A stretch of 64,000 bases of DNA, taken from assembly GCF_014203795.1 (NCBI RefSeq), contig NZ_JACHJU010000001.1, positions 124,001 to 188,000 of the forward strand, given 5' to 3'. Within the stretch, counting starts at the first letter, position 1, and each line of letters opens with the position of its first letter. This document shows positions 7,586-17,391 of this stretch, in pieces. Origin of the DNA: Streptosporangium album. GTDB taxonomy: Bacteria; Actinomycetota; Actinomycetes; Streptosporangiales; Streptosporangiaceae. Position numbers and translations under genes: made by a program. The notes below the pieces were generated by a model. It saw only the letters and a program-made list of their open reading frames with translations. It did no database searches and was not told the DNA's origin.

Positions 7586-8806
7586 TCACCAGCCGCGACG
7601 CTCGTCCCGCTCCTCGTGGCGCCGGTCGTCGTAACGCGGTTCGGGGCGGAGCCGCTCTCCGGTGGAGTGCGGCACGTCCTGGACGTAGGGGCGCGACATC
7701 CGCTGTTCGAGCGGCTGGCCACGGAGCCCCAGGGGGTCGGACGGGTCCACGGTCTGCTCGTAGGCGGGCTGCTCGTAGGCGGGCGGCGAGTCGTAGAGGT
7801 CACGCAGGTCCGCCGGGTGACCGGCCTGCGGAGACGGCTGCGAGACGGGCTGCTGGGCTCCGAACGCGTAGGGGTCGGGCTGGGCCGGGGCGGGGTAGCC
7901 GTAGGCGTCGGACTGCGGCGCCTCGTAGGCGGACTGCTGCTGGGCCGCGAAGCCGAAGGGATCGGTGGAGTGCTGCTGGACGGGAGTCCCGTAGAGGTCG
8001 GGGTGCGACGGATGGGCGGAGCCCGGGAACTGCTCGGCGTGCGAGGTGAAGGGGTCCACCGGCTGCCGGGCGGCCGGGGCGGCGTACGGGTCGGCCGGCT
8101 GGGGCGGCACACCGTAGGGGGCGGGCTGCTGGGCCTGCGGAGGAGAGGCGTAGAGGTCTTGCTGGGACGGCACGCCGTAGGGATCGGGCTGCTGGGGCGG
8201 GTAGGGGGTGCCTGGCAGCTGGTACAGCGGCTCGGCGGAACCGAGAGGGTCGGCAGGCTGGGGCTGCCCGTAGGGCAGGGAGTCTCCCACGATCATGTTC
8301 TCCCGCGGCACCACGTCGGCCGGGCCGTACCCGGCGGTCGCGCGGTCCACGGGTCTGTCCGCGGGCGGCACCGCGCCCCGGGCGACGAGCACGTCGTTGG
8401 GACCGAGGGCGGCGGTCTGACGGGACTCCTGCGGCTCCGCGGAGATCGGGACGGCCGGGTCGGGGTACGGCGGCTGGGTGTACTCCTCGGGGCGCGGCCG
8501 GGCGTACTGCCCGGTGCCGGGGAACTCCCCGTGCTCGGCGTAGTCGGCCACCGGGGGGTGCTGCTCACCCACCTCGTCGGGATACTGGCCGCCGGCCTCC
8601 ACGAAGCCCTCGTCGAGGGTGTCGACCAGACGCCCCACATCCTGCATGGGCATGCGAAAACTGGCGCTGCACATCTCGCCGCGCCACAGACTCAGCACAA
8701 GCGTGCCTTCATGCCAGGTGACCCGGAGCACCCGCTCCTGGCCACGCTCGTCAAAGAACACTTCGCCGAACGACGGCAACGGGACAACTTCCGACATGGA
8801 AGACAT
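7586..8806 (-). CDS. Pro/Gln/Tyr-rich low-complexity protein with conserved N-terminal domain
   Basis: 406 residues. Residues 1-66 form a compact beta-rich domain (PLPSFGEVFFDERGQERVLR, VLSLWRGEMCSASFRMP, GRLVDTLDEGF). The rest is disordered and dominated by a degenerate motif, roughly (P/Q)xDPYGxP or DPFxx, appearing about ten times (DPYGVP, DLYASP, APYGVP, DPYAAP, DPFTSH, DLYGTP, DPFGFA, DAYGYP, DPYAFG). The tail is strongly charged (YDDRRHEERDERRGW). No signal peptide or membrane helix is seen. Function unknown; repetitive Tyr/Pro sequence suggests multivalent binding. The second ATG at 8797 is an alternative start; neither has a strong ribosome site. Confidence 0.75.
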   Translation of the reverse strand: MSSMSEVVPLPSFGEVFFDERGQERVLRVTWHEGTLVLSLWRGEMCSASFRMPMQDVGRLVDTLDEGFVEAGGQYPDEVGEQHPPVADYAEHGEFPGTGQYARPRPEEYTQPPYPDPAVPISAEPQESRQTAALGPNDVLVARGAVPPADRPVDRATAGYGPADVVPRENMIVGDSLPYGQPQPADPLGSAEPLYQLPGTPYPPQQPDPYGVPSQQDLYASPPQAQQPAPYGVPPQPADPYAAPAARQPVDPFTSHAEQFPGSAHPSHPDLYGTPVQQHSTDPFGFAAQQQSAYEAPQSDAYGYPAPAQPDPYAFGAQQPVSQPSPQAGHPADLRDLYDSPPAYEQPAYEQTVDPSDPLGLRGQPLEQRMSRPYVQDVPHSTGERLRPEPRYDDRRHEERDERRGW

Positions 8807-9051
8807 AGTGCTTTAACCAGCCTTTATTCGTCCACTCGACCTCGGGAAACTCTACCGAACCGGTCTTTCCGTCCCCATCTCCAGTCACTATGACACCAAA
8901 ACGGGCAATCTTCATGACCCCTGAAGGTCAGCGAGCCGGATGATCCAGCCAGTTTGCCACGGGAGTCAAGCCACGGGTTCCGGAATGCCGCGATGAGTTC
9001 GGCCGGTGACTCCCCGGAGACAACCGCGACTGTCGCAGGGAGCGGGTACGG

Positions 9052-11103
9052 TTGGCTGTCGTGCCGACCGACTCCATCGCCCCAGCCGAAGACGTCTCCC
9101 CGAAGGTGGATCTGCCGCCGGTGGAGGAGCTGTTGAACAGAGCCGTCGAGGCGGTCGGCGGGGTGGAGCGCCCCGGCCAGATCACCATGGCGCGGGCGGT
9201 GCAGCATTCGATCGACTCCGGCGACCACCTGGCCGTCCAGGCGGGCACGGGCACCGGCAAGTCCCTGGCCTACCTGATCCCCTCGATCCGGCACGCGATG
9301 ACCTCCGAGGGCGCCGTGGTCGTCTCCACCGCCACCATCGCGCTCCAGCGCCAGCTCGTCGACCGCGACCTGCCCCGGCTCTCCGAGGCACTCGCCTCAC
9401 AGCTCCCGCACGAGCCCACGTTCGCGATCCTCAAGGGCCGCCGCAACTACCTGTGCCGCTACAAGGCCAGCGCGGGGTGGCCCGACGACGAGCAGGACCA
9501 GCTCTTCGACCCGCGCGAGGTGAGCCTGACCGGGCGGATGGTCCAGCGCATCCAGGACTGGGCGCAGGAGACCGAGACCGGCGACCGCGACGAGCTCGTC
9601 CCAGGCGTCAACGAGCAGGCCTGGCGGCAGTTCTCGGTGAGCGCCCGGGAGTGCCTGGGCGCCACGCGCTGCCCGAGCGGGATGGAGTGCTTCGCCGAGC
9701 TGGCCCGGGCCCGGGCCGGCGAGTCCGACATCGTGGTCACCAACCACGCGCTGCTCGCGATCGACGCGATGGAGGACTTCCCCCTCCTGCCCGAACACGA
9801 CGTGGTCGTGGTGGACGAGGCCCACGAGCTGGTCGACAGAGTCACCTCGGTGGTGAGCGGCGAGCTGTCGGAGACCATGGTCGCGATGGCCGTGCGCCGC
9901 GTCGGACGGCTGATCGAGCAGCCCACCTCCGACCGGCTCATGGAGGCCGGAGAGGATCTGAAGGCCCTGCTGGCCGCCGCGCCCGCCGGACGCCTCGACG
10001 ACCTCCCCGAGGTGCTCGGGCTGACGCTGGCCCTGACCCGCGACGCGGCGTGGGGATGCATCACCGCGCTCGGCCCCCGGATGAGCGCCGACAAGGACGA
10101 CCCCGAGGGGGCGGGGCTGCGCAAGGCGGCCTTCACCGCCCTGGACGAGGTCCACGACACCGCGCAGCGGATGCTGGACGCGTTCGGCCACGCAGAGGAG
10201 GTGGACCGGGCCGAGGTGGTCTGGCTGGAGGCGGGCACCGATCGCCGCCCGCCCCTCCTGCGGGTCGCCCCGCTGACCGTGGCCGGCATGCTCCGCGACA
10301 AGCTCTTCGGCGACCGCACGGTGGTCCTGACCTCCGCCACGCTGGCCCTGGGCGGCGCCTTCGAGGGCCTGGCCCGCCAGTGGGGCCTGAGCGCCAAGGA
10401 AGGCGGAGCCAAGGAGAAGGGCAAGTCCCGGACCGCCGGATGGACCGGGTTGGACGTCGGCTCGCCCTTCGACCATCCGCGCAGCGGCATCCTCTACGTC
10501 GCCAAGCACCTGCCCCAGCCGGGCCGCGACGGCCTGCCCGAGGCCTACCTCGAGGAGATCACCGAGCTGATCGAGGCGGCCGGCGGCCGGACCCTCGGGC
10601 TGTTCTCCTCCATGCGCGCCGCCAAGGCCGCCACCGAGGCGCTGCGGGACCGCCTGAGCGTGCCACTGCTCTGCCAGGGCGACGACTCCACGATGCTGCT
10701 GGTCAAGCAGTTCGCCGAGGACGAGCCGACGTGCCTGTTCGGCACCCTGTCCCTGTGGCAGGGGGTGGACGTGCCGGGACCCTCCCTGCGGCTGGTCATC
10801 ATCGACCGCATCCCGTTCCCCCGTCCGGACGACCCGCTGAGCTCCGCCCGCCAGCGCCACGTCGCCGCCAAGGGCGGCAACGGCTTCATGACGGTCGCCG
10901 CCACCCACGCCGCCCTGCTGCTCGCCCAGGGCGCGGGCCGCCTGCTCCGCAGCCAGCACGACAAGGGGGTGGTCGCGGTCCTCGACCCTCGCCTGGCCAC
11001 GGCACGCTATGCCGGGTTCCTCCGCGACTCCCTGCCGCCCTTCTGGCCCACCAACGACCCGGCGAAGGTCCGCGACGCCCTCAAACGCCTCGCAACGTCG
11101 TAA
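9052..11103 (+). CDS. dinG: DinG/XPD-type ATP-dependent DNA helicase
   Basis: 683 residues. Walker A is AGTGTGKS (64-71) and the DEAH box is VVDEAHEL (255-258). Cysteines 135, 201, 207 and 213 have the spacing of the XPD/DinG 4Fe-4S cluster. C-terminal motifs TSATLALGG, LFSSMRAAKAATEAL, GTLSLWQGVDVPGPSL and QGAGRLLRS complete helicase domain 2. It unwinds DNA 5' to 3' and acts on R-loops and damage intermediates in known members. Start: TTG at 9052 sits 9 bp from GGGAG; GTG at 9061 is an alternative. The 3' end overlaps the opposing SGNH gene by 23 bp. Confidence 0.93.
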   Translation: MAVVPTDSIAPAEDVSPKVDLPPVEELLNRAVEAVGGVERPGQITMARAVQHSIDSGDHLAVQAGTGTGKSLAYLIPSIRHAMTSEGAVVVSTATIALQRQLVDRDLPRLSEALASQLPHEPTFAILKGRRNYLCRYKASAGWPDDEQDQLFDPREVSLTGRMVQRIQDWAQETETGDRDELVPGVNEQAWRQFSVSARECLGATRCPSGMECFAELARARAGESDIVVTNHALLAIDAMEDFPLLPEHDVVVVDEAHELVDRVTSVVSGELSETMVAMAVRRVGRLIEQPTSDRLMEAGEDLKALLAAAPAGRLDDLPEVLGLTLALTRDAAWGCITALGPRMSADKDDPEGAGLRKAAFTALDEVHDTAQRMLDAFGHAEEVDRAEVVWLEAGTDRRPPLLRVAPLTVAGMLRDKLFGDRTVVLTSATLALGGAFEGLARQWGLSAKEGGAKEKGKSRTAGWTGLDVGSPFDHPRSGILYVAKHLPQPGRDGLPEAYLEEITELIEAAGGRTLGLFSSMRAAKAATEALRDRLSVPLLCQGDDSTMLLVKQFAEDEPTCLFGTLSLWQGVDVPGPSLRLVIIDRIPFPRPDDPLSSARQRHVAAKGGNGFMTVAATHAALLLAQGAGRLLRSQHDKGVVAVLDPRLATARYAGFLRDSLPPFWPTNDPAKVRDALKRLATS

Positions 11104-11848
11104 GGTCGGGCCTCTTGGGGTCGAGGTCGTCGCCCGAGGAGCGCCCGCGCAGCCGGCGGACCACCCAGGGACCGAGGTGCTCGCGCACCCACTGCATGTC
11201 CTCCCGGCGCTTGAGCCGGGGGTCGACGCGGTCCCGGGGCGGCCAGGCCTTGCGCCAGTCGCCGTCGGATCCGATCCCGAGCACCTCGCAGACCTTGGCG
11301 GCCACCATCCGGTGGCCCTCCTCGTTCATGTGCAGGCGGTCGTCGCTCCAGGCACGCCAGTCGCGCAGGCCCTGCATCGACCACTGGTCGACCAGGCGGC
11401 AGCCGTACAGCTCGGAGATGGACCTGACGTGCATGTAGAAGATCGCGAACGTGCCGCGGGCGCGGCGCATGATGGGGGTGTCGCGCGGGTCCACGCCGGT
11501 GAACAGCAGCACCTCCGCCCCGGAGGCACGGAGATCGCGTACGGCTCCCGCCAGCTTCTTGGCCATCCGATCGGGGTCGCTGCCGGGGCGGAGCAGGTCA
11601 TTTCCCCCGGCGCAGAAGCTCACCAGGTCGGGGCGCATCCCGACGGCACGCGGGACCTGGTGCTCGACGATCTGGTCGATGAGCTTGCCGCGCACGGCGA
11701 GGTTGGCGTAGCGGAACTCCGGGTCGAGCTCGGCCAGCCGCTCGGCCACCCGGTCGGCCCAGCCCCGGAAGGTTCCGTCCGTCCCGGGATCGTTGAGGCC
11801 CTCGGTGAAACTGTCTCCGAGGGCGACGAAGGAACGGTAGCCGCTCAC
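11081..11848 (-). CDS. SGNH/GDSL-family hydrolase
   Basis: 255 residues. Block I is ALGDSFTEG (nucleophile Ser), block III is [11 protein letters not shown] and block V is [10 protein letters not shown] with the Asp/His pair, so the catalytic set is complete. No signal peptide, so it is probably cytoplasmic. The family cleaves esters of lipids or carbohydrates; the substrate is unknown. GTG start at 11848 overlaps the TGA of aroQ (GTGA), so it is translationally coupled to the shikimate operon although no metabolic link is obvious. The C-terminal 50 residues are basic and probably flexible. Confidence 0.87.
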   Translation of the reverse strand: MSGYRSFVALGDSFTEGLNDPGTDGTFRGWADRVAERLAELDPEFRYANLAVRGKLIDQIVEHQVPRAVGMRPDLVSFCAGGNDLLRPGSDPDRMAKKLAGAVRDLRASGAEVLLFTGVDPRDTPIMRRARGTFAIFYMHVRSISELYGCRLVDQWSMQGLRDWRAWSDDRLHMNEEGHRMVAAKVCEVLGIGSDGDWRKAWPPRDRVDPRLKRREDMQWVREHLGPWVVRRLRGRSSGDDLDPKRPDLTTLRGV

Positions 11849-12279
11849 CCGGTCTCCTCCGCGATGGCGTACAGCGCGAGCACATAGGACCTCAGACCGA
11901 AGCCCGCGATGGTGCCGGTGGCCACGGCGGCGACCACGGAGGTGTGCCGGAACTCCTCGCGGGCGGCCGGGTTGGAGATGTGCACCTCGACCAGGGGGGC
12001 GGTGCGCTGGGCGATGGCGTCACGCAGCGCGTAGGAGTAGTGGGTGAACGCCGCCGGGTTCAGGATCACCGGGATCTTGCCGTCGGCGGCCTCGTGCAAC
12101 CAGCCCACCATCTCGGCCTCGTCGTCGGTCTGCCGCACCTCGACCGACAGGCCCAGCTCACGGCCGGTCTCCCGGCAGAGCGCGACCAGATCGGAGAAGG
12201 TCTCCGCGCCGTAGACGTCGGGCTCCCGCGTGCCGAGCCGCGACAGGTTGGGGCCGTTGAGCACGTAGACGGGTCTCAT
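11845..12279 (-). CDS. aroQ: Type II 3-dehydroquinate dehydratase
   Basis: 144 residues, the usual length of type II enzymes. [19 protein letters not shown] holds the flexible-lid Arg and the catalytic Tyr; [17 protein letters not shown] and VEVHISNP complete the active site with catalytic His in VHISN. It removes water from 3-dehydroquinate to give 3-dehydroshikimate, the third shikimate step. ATGA overlap with aroB upstream and GTGA overlap with the SGNH gene downstream show one tightly coupled operon. Confidence 0.96.
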   Translation of the reverse strand: MRPVYVLNGPNLSRLGTREPDVYGAETFSDLVALCRETGRELGLSVEVRQTDDEAEMVGWLHEAADGKIPVILNPAAFTHYSYALRDAIAQRTAPLVEVHISNPAAREEFRHTSVVAAVATGTIAGFGLRSYVLALYAIAEETG

Positions 12280-13352
12280 CGGGCGACCTCCTCGTAAGCG
12301 GCCTCGAGCAGCTCCTCGGGCGGATCCTCCAGCAGAGAGACCCTCGCGAGCTCGTCCAGGACGACGAAACGCAGCTTGGCGCCGCGGCTCTTCTTGTCCA
12401 GGCGCATGTGGTCACGGAGCTGGGGCCAGGCGTCGCGGCGGTAGGAGGTGGGCAGCCCGACCGAGGTCAGGATCGACCGCGTCCGGCCCACGACGTCGGC
12501 CCCGATCCGGCCGTCGAGCCGGGACAGCTCCGCGGCGTAGACCATGCCGATGGCCACCGCCTCGCCGTGGCGCATCCGGTACTCCTCGACCCGCTCGATG
12601 GCGTGGGCCAGGGTGTGCCCGTAGTTGAGGATCTCCCGCAGGCCGCCTTCGCGCAGGTCGGCGCCGACGACGTCGGCCTTGATCTGGATCTTCCGCTCGA
12701 TCAGCTCGCGGGTGTGCCGTCCCTCGGGGAACCGGGCGCCGGCGGGGTCGTCCTCGATGAGCGTCAGGATCGCCGGGTCGGCGATGAACCCGCCTTTGAT
12801 GATCTCAGCGAGGCCTCCGACGTAGTCGTCACGGGGCACCGAGACCAGCGTGGCCAGATCACACAGCACCCCCGCCGGGGGGTGGAAGGAACCGACCAGG
12901 TTCTTGCCCTCGGGGGTGTTGATACCGGTCTTGCCGCCGACCGCGGCGTCGACCATGCCGAGCAGGGTGGTGGGCACCTGCACGACCTTGACTCCGCGCA
13001 GCCAGGTGGCGGCGGCGAACCCGGCCAGGTCGGTGGTGGCTCCACCACCGACGCCGACCACGGCGTCGGAGCGGGTGACGCCGTAACGGCCCAGGGCCGA
13101 CCAGAGTCCGGCGAGCACGTCGACCGTCTTGGCCTGCTCGGCGTCGGGCACCGGCAGCGGGACGACCTCGTATCCGGCGGCCTCGACGGCGCCGCAGACC
13201 GGCCGCGCGATCTCCGGCAGGCCCACCGGGTGGATCACGGCGACCGTGCGGGCCCCGGGGCCGAGCAGGCCGGGGAGCTCACCGAGCACACCGGTGCCGA
13301 TCACCACGTCATAGGGGACCTCCCCGTCGACGGTGATCCTGGAGACCGTCAC
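12276..13352 (-). CDS. aroB: 3-dehydroquinate synthase
   Basis: 358 residues. [21 protein letters not shown] is the NAD-binding/active-site signature; [32 protein letters not shown] and [11 protein letters not shown] contain the metal-binding Glu/His residues and the substrate lysines. It converts DAHP to 3-dehydroquinate using NAD+ and a divalent metal. GTG start at 13352 overlaps the aroK stop (GTGA). It lies between aroK and aroQ. Confidence 0.97.
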   Translation of the reverse strand: MTVSRITVDGEVPYDVVIGTGVLGELPGLLGPGARTVAVIHPVGLPEIARPVCGAVEAAGYEVVPLPVPDAEQAKTVDVLAGLWSALGRYGVTRSDAVVGVGGGATTDLAGFAAATWLRGVKVVQVPTTLLGMVDAAVGGKTGINTPEGKNLVGSFHPPAGVLCDLATLVSVPRDDYVGGLAEIIKGGFIADPAILTLIEDDPAGARFPEGRHTRELIERKIQIKADVVGADLREGGLREILNYGHTLAHAIERVEEYRMRHGEAVAIGMVYAAELSRLDGRIGADVVGRTRSILTSVGLPTSYRRDAWPQLRDHMRLDKKSRGAKLRFVVLDELARVSLLEDPPEELLEAAYEEVAR

Positions 13353-13852
13353 GGCCGCAGCCCCTTCACGATCTCGTCGACGACCTCGTCGGGCTTGCGC
13401 TCGTCGGTCGCCACGGTGACCATCGCCAGCCCCTCGTAGACCGGGCGGCGGGCGTCCATGAGCTTCTTGAGCTGGCTGCGCGGGTTGAGCACGAGCAACG
13501 GCCGAGCCGAGGCCAGCCCCACCCGCTGCACGGCCTGCGACAGGCCGACCTCCAGGTAGACCACCGAGTGCCCGGCCAGCAGCTCCCGCGTGACCTCGGC
13601 CAGGACCGCGCCGCCGCCGAGGGAGAGCACGCCCTCGTGCTCGGCCAGGGCACGCCGTACGGCCTCGGCCTCAAGCTCGCGGAAGCGCTCCTCGCCGTCC
13701 TCTACGAAGATGTCGCCCACCGGCTTACCCGCCACGATCTCCACGTCGGCGTCGGTATCGCGGAAGGCGGCTCCCAGGCGGTCGGCCAGCAACCGGCCGA
13801 CCGTCGACTTGCCCGATCCGGGCGGACCGATCAGAACTACGCGGGGACTCAC
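13349..13852 (-). CDS. aroK: Shikimate kinase
   Basis: 167 residues. [11 protein letters not shown] is the Walker A loop, FRDTDADVE holds the shikimate-binding Asp (D-T-D), and LSLGGGAVL is the GGG shikimate loop; the lid Arg lies in SARPLLV. It phosphorylates shikimate to shikimate 3-phosphate with ATP. GTG start at 13852. A 64-bp gap separates it from aroC, the only untranslated gap inside the operon. Confidence 0.96.
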   Translation of the reverse strand: MSPRVVLIGPPGSGKSTVGRLLADRLGAAFRDTDADVEIVAGKPVGDIFVEDGEERFRELEAEAVRRALAEHEGVLSLGGGAVLAEVTRELLAGHSVVYLEVGLSQAVQRVGLASARPLLVLNPRSQLKKLMDARRPVYEGLAMVTVATDERKPDEVVDEIVKGLRP

Positions 13853-13916
13853 TGTGCCTCCTTGGGTGGCTCGCCGGTCCGGCGGCCGGATCCGTTCTGC
13901 GCGCCGGCCGGCTCGC

Positions 13917-15095
13917 TCACTTGATCACCATCGACGAGAGGTAGCCTGACAGGTTGCGGGCGACCTCCTCGACGGAGTCGCCGCCCAACTTCTCGATCGC
14001 GGCGTCGGCGAGCACCAGCGCGACCATGGCCTCGGCGACGATGGCGGCGGCCGGGACCGCGCACACGTCGGAACGCTCGTGGTGGGCCTTGGCCGCCTCA
14101 CCGGTCAGCACGTCGATGGTGGCCAGCGCCCGCGGCACCGTGGAGATCGGTTTCATCGCGGCGCTGACCCGCAGCGGCTCGCCGTTGGTCATGCCGCCCT
14201 CGACGCCGCCCGCCCGGTTGGTGATGCGGCGCACCCCGCCCGCGGTGTTCTCGATCTCGTCGTGGGCCCGGGAGCCGGGACGGCGAGCCGTCTCGAAACC
14301 GTCGCCGACGGCGACCCCCTTGATCGCCTGGATGCCCATCAGGGCTGCGGCGAGGCGTCCGTCGAGACGGCGGTCCCAGTGGGTGTAACTGCCCAGGCCC
14401 GGCGGCAGGCCGTAGGCGATCACCTCGACGACACCGCCGAGGGTGTCGCCCTCCTTGTGCGCCTTGTCGATCTCGGCGACCATCGCGGCGCTGCCGGCCG
14501 GGTCGGCGCAGCGCACCGGGTCGGCGTCGACCGCCTCCATGTCGCCGGGGCCGGGGACGACGCCCTGCGTGGTCTGCGCCTCCCCGATCGAGACGACGTG
14601 GCTGACGATGTCGACGCCGAGCGCCTGCTTGAGGAAGTTCTTGGCGACCTGGCCGAGGGCGACGCGGGCGGCGGTCTCGCGGGCGCTGGCCCGGTCGAGC
14701 ACCGGACGGGCGTCGTCGAAGCCGTACTTCTGCATGCCGGCGAGGTCGGCGTGGCCGGGGCGCGGGCGCGAGCGGGGCGCGTTGCGGGCCTGGCCCTCCA
14801 GCAGCGCCGGGTCCACCGGGTCGGCCGCCATGACGATCTCCCATTTGGGCCACTCGGTGTTGCCCACGCGGATGGCGACGGGGCTGCCGAGCGTGCGGCC
14901 GTGCCGCACGCCGCCCACGACGTTCACCTCGTCCTGCTCGAACTTCATCCGGGCGCCACGGCCGTAGCCCAGACGCCGTCTCGCCAGTGCTCGGTCGATA
15001 TCGGCCGTCGTCACCTCGACCCCGGCGGGCAGGCCCTCCAGGATCGCGACGAGTTCGGGGCCGTGGGATTCTCCGGCGGTCAACCAGCGCAACAT
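13917..15095 (-). CDS. aroC: Chorismate synthase
   Basis: 392 residues. [49 protein letters not shown] and [20 protein letters not shown] match the family signatures, including the His and Asp used with reduced FMN. It converts EPSP to chorismate, the branch point to aromatic amino acids and folate. First structural gene of aroC-aroK-aroB-aroQ. The operon has no aroA or aroE in this window. Confidence 0.97.
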   Translation of the reverse strand: MLRWLTAGESHGPELVAILEGLPAGVEVTTADIDRALARRRLGYGRGARMKFEQDEVNVVGGVRHGRTLGSPVAIRVGNTEWPKWEIVMAADPVDPALLEGQARNAPRSRPRPGHADLAGMQKYGFDDARPVLDRASARETAARVALGQVAKNFLKQALGVDIVSHVVSIGEAQTTQGVVPGPGDMEAVDADPVRCADPAGSAAMVAEIDKAHKEGDTLGGVVEVIAYGLPPGLGSYTHWDRRLDGRLAAALMGIQAIKGVAVGDGFETARRPGSRAHDEIENTAGGVRRITNRAGGVEGGMTNGEPLRVSAAMKPISTVPRALATIDVLTGEAAKAHHERSDVCAVPAAAIVAEAMVALVLADAAIEKLGGDSVEEVARNLSGYLSSMVIK

Positions 15096-15153
15096 GATGA
15101 CAAGTCTTCCATGTGCCGCCCACTGGAATGGCCCCCGCTCAACCGGTGAGACG

Positions 15154-15606
15154 TCAGCCCGTGATTACGGCGGTCGCCTCGCGCTGGACCTCGGCGGATC
15201 TGCGCAGGAAGTCGAGGATGACCTCGAGCTGCTCGTCGGTATAGGTGGCGTACAGCCCCTCCAGGCCCTGGACGAATCCGTCGAACAGCGAGCCGAACCC
15301 GGCGATGCTGTCGTGCCGGATCTCCACGATGACCCGGCGCCGGTCCTCGGTGTCACGTATCCGCCTGACGAAACCTTTGTGCTCCAGCCGGTCGATCAGG
15401 CCGCTCACCGAGGCCGGGGCCAGGCCCGAGTGTCCGGCGATCTCACCGGCGGTGAGCGGGCCCAGGCGCTGGAGCAGGTCGAGCGTCTTCTCCTCGGACA
15501 TGCCCAGGCCCATCCGCGCGCTGATCGCCGTGTGGAACATCACTGCCGCGTTGCCGTGCTCCCGGCCGGCCTCGTGCAGGGCCGCCAGGACTTGGTCTCT
15601 TGACAC
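15154..15606 (-). CDS. MarR-family transcriptional regulator
   Basis: 150 residues from a GTG at 15606 behind AAGGAGGGG, a strong site that decides this start. The winged helix is [20 protein letters not shown] and [20 protein letters not shown] (residues about 48-92), with the wing motif DRR. Dimer helices flank it. It precedes aroC by 58 bp on the same strand and may read through into it. An inverted repeat at 15626-15647 in its own promoter suggests autorepression. Ligand unknown. Confidence 0.87.
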   Translation of the reverse strand: MSRDQVLAALHEAGREHGNAAVMFHTAISARMGLGMSEEKTLDLLQRLGPLTAGEIAGHSGLAPASVSGLIDRLEHKGFVRRIRDTEDRRRVIVEIRHDSIAGFGSLFDGFVQGLEGLYATYTDEQLEVILDFLRRSAEVQREATAVITG

Positions 15607-15625
15607 TCGGAGAACCCCTCCTTAT

Positions 15626-15647
15626 ATTTCGTTAGGACGAACTAAAT
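15626..15647. promoter_or_regulatory. Probable MarR operator
   Basis: ATTTCGTT-N6-AACTAAAT (one mismatch) spans 15626-15647 and contains the perfect TTCGT-N4-ACGAA dyad at 15628-15641. It lies directly upstream of the marR ribosome site in an AT-rich patch that is unusual for this DNA. Confidence 0.6.
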
Positions 15648-15695
15648 AATTTTCACAAGAGGAGACTAAGGGGCCCGCGGACCGGCGGACGGCTG

Positions 15696-16544
15696 TCAGA
15701 GACCGGCGAGGATGGCCGCGAAGGCCCCCACGGCCATGAAGGGGCCGAAGGGGATCTCGCTCTTGCGGCCCGCCCGGCGCAGGATCACCAGCGCGACTCC
15801 GTAGAGGCCGCCTGCGACGAAGCCCAGGAAGGCTCCGGCGACCAGCGTGTCCCAGCCCAGCCAGCCGAGCGCGGTCCCCAGGGCCGCCGCGAACTTGACG
15901 TCACCCAGCCCCATGCCCGCCGGGTTGATCAGGAAGAGCGTCAGGTAGAAGGCCGCCAGAGCGAGTCCACCCAGCCCGGCCCGGAGAAGGTCGTCGAACC
16001 GTCCTCCCGACAGGGCCGTCACCGTGAGCAGGGCGGCGGTCCCGAGGTAGGCGGAGAGGGTGAGCCGGTCGGGCAGCCGGTGGACGGCGGCGTCGACGAA
16101 GACCAGCGCGACGGTGACCACGGCCAGCCACCCGTAGGCGGCCAGTTCACCCGCCGACGCGACGTCCGGCAGCAGGCCGGGGTGCTGCCCCGCCGGGGTG
16201 ACACCCGGCCGGGGTGACGGTAGGGCGAGCAGGGCGAGGGCGGCCAGCACCAGGGCCGTGACGACCTCCACCGCCAGCGGCGGCGGACCGATCCGCCCGC
16301 GACAGCCGGGACAGCGCGCAGCGGACAGCGGGCCGGCCCACGCGAAGCGGCCCCGGCGCCTTCCCCTCGGGCCGGCACCCTCGACGCGCCCTCGGCGCTC
16401 CGCGACGGGCAGCGGGCTGCCGCAGCGCGGACATTCGGACCGGAGCGGCTCGCTCCCGGCCACCGAGTGCCGGATCACCAGGCCCCGCGTCCAGAACCCG
16501 GCCACCAGGCCGGTGAGAGCCGCCAGAGCCGGCAGGAGGGTCAC
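15696..16544 (-). CDS. Prepilin peptidase, A24 family
   Basis: 282 residues from the GTG at 16544 behind GGGGAGG. The N-terminal half has a zinc-type pair CPRCGSPL and RCPGCRGRI, as in the PilD/GspO cytoplasmic loop. The A24 catalytic aspartates lie in FVDAAVHRLPDRLTL and in the GMGLGDVKFAAALG motif. Seven or so membrane helices. It cleaves the class III leader of prepilins. No methyltransferase function can be inferred, and no pilin genes are in the window, so the substrate lies elsewhere. Confidence 0.88.
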   Translation of the reverse strand: MTLLPALAALTGLVAGFWTRGLVIRHSVAGSEPLRSECPRCGSPLPVAERRGRVEGAGPRGRRRGRFAWAGPLSAARCPGCRGRIGPPPLAVEVVTALVLAALALLALPSPRPGVTPAGQHPGLLPDVASAGELAAYGWLAVVTVALVFVDAAVHRLPDRLTLSAYLGTAALLTVTALSGGRFDDLLRAGLGGLALAAFYLTLFLINPAGMGLGDVKFAAALGTALGWLGWDTLVAGAFLGFVAGGLYGVALVILRRAGRKSEIPFGPFMAVGAFAAILAGL

Positions 16545-16803
16545 CGGGCCTCCCCTGCCGGTGCCGGCGCCGGCCTCGCCGGGGCACCGTCCCCGTCTGC
16601 TCGCCCAGCGCGCTCGTCCACGGGCCGACCATAATCCGTACCGGACTCCGGCGTCTCGGGGACGGCCGAGCCGTCGGACACGGACACGGGGAATGCCGAT
16701 GGACGCGAGGGAGGGCCGGGCCGGTCGTCGCGGGCGTCGGGCCGGGGCCGATGGACGTGGAGCCGGGACCTCTCGCTCGCGTCCGCCCATGTGGTCCGGG
16801 AGG

Positions 16804-17355
16804 TCAGCGCCGCCCGCGGAACGGCCAGCCGAACCGCCGCCGGGAGGTGGGGGCGGCCTCTTCCATCCGAGCCACGGTGACCTCGGGTCCCAACTGGTCG
16901 ATGGTGCCCGACTGGACCGCGGCGAACGCCCGCAGGACGCTCCCCTCGATCACGAAGGGCACCGGGCCCGCCACGTCGACCACCACGGCCGCGGCGTTCT
17001 CGTGGACCGCCGCCTGGCAGACCTGCAGGGTGGTCGCCTGGATGGGGCGGGCGTCGGGACGCCAGAGCCGCAGCGACTCGGCCCCGGTGAAGGCGAGCAC
17101 CGCCTCGCGCCCGTCGTTGCCGACGAGCTTCGGCAGGGCCATCTCGCTCTCCTTCTCCTGCCGCAGCCCGTGCGCCCCGACCTCCGACTCCGTCAGCAGG
17201 GCCACCACCGGGACGAGCAGCCGGGCGCCGCCCAGCGCGGTTATCACCGCACCGGCGTCGGCCGTACCGGCGGAGAAGGCCGCGAGCGCGGACGACACGG
17301 CGGCGTCGGCGCTGCCGTCGTCGCCGGGGACCAGGGGCTGGGGAATGCTCGGCAC
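16804..17355 (-). CDS. SseB-family protein
   Basis: 183 residues. The region LLVPVVALLTESEV through LAFTGAESLRLWRPDARPIQ and EGSVLRAFAAV follows the SseB N-terminal domain seen in actinobacterial proteins. No signal peptide; the C-terminus is basic (TSRRRFGWPFRGRR). Function unknown. GTG start at 17355 with a weak ribosome site. It follows the ring-opening amidohydrolase gene by 36 bp on the same strand and may be co-transcribed. Confidence 0.72.
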   Translation of the reverse strand: MPSIPQPLVPGDDGSADAAVSSALAAFSAGTADAGAVITALGGARLLVPVVALLTESEVGAHGLRQEKESEMALPKLVGNDGREAVLAFTGAESLRLWRPDARPIQATTLQVCQAAVHENAAAVVVDVAGPVPFVIEGSVLRAFAAVQSGTIDQLGPEVTVARMEEAAPTSRRRFGWPFRGRR

Positions 17356-17391
17356 GGTTCCGGAGCCTACCCGCGACCGGCGGGGAAACCG

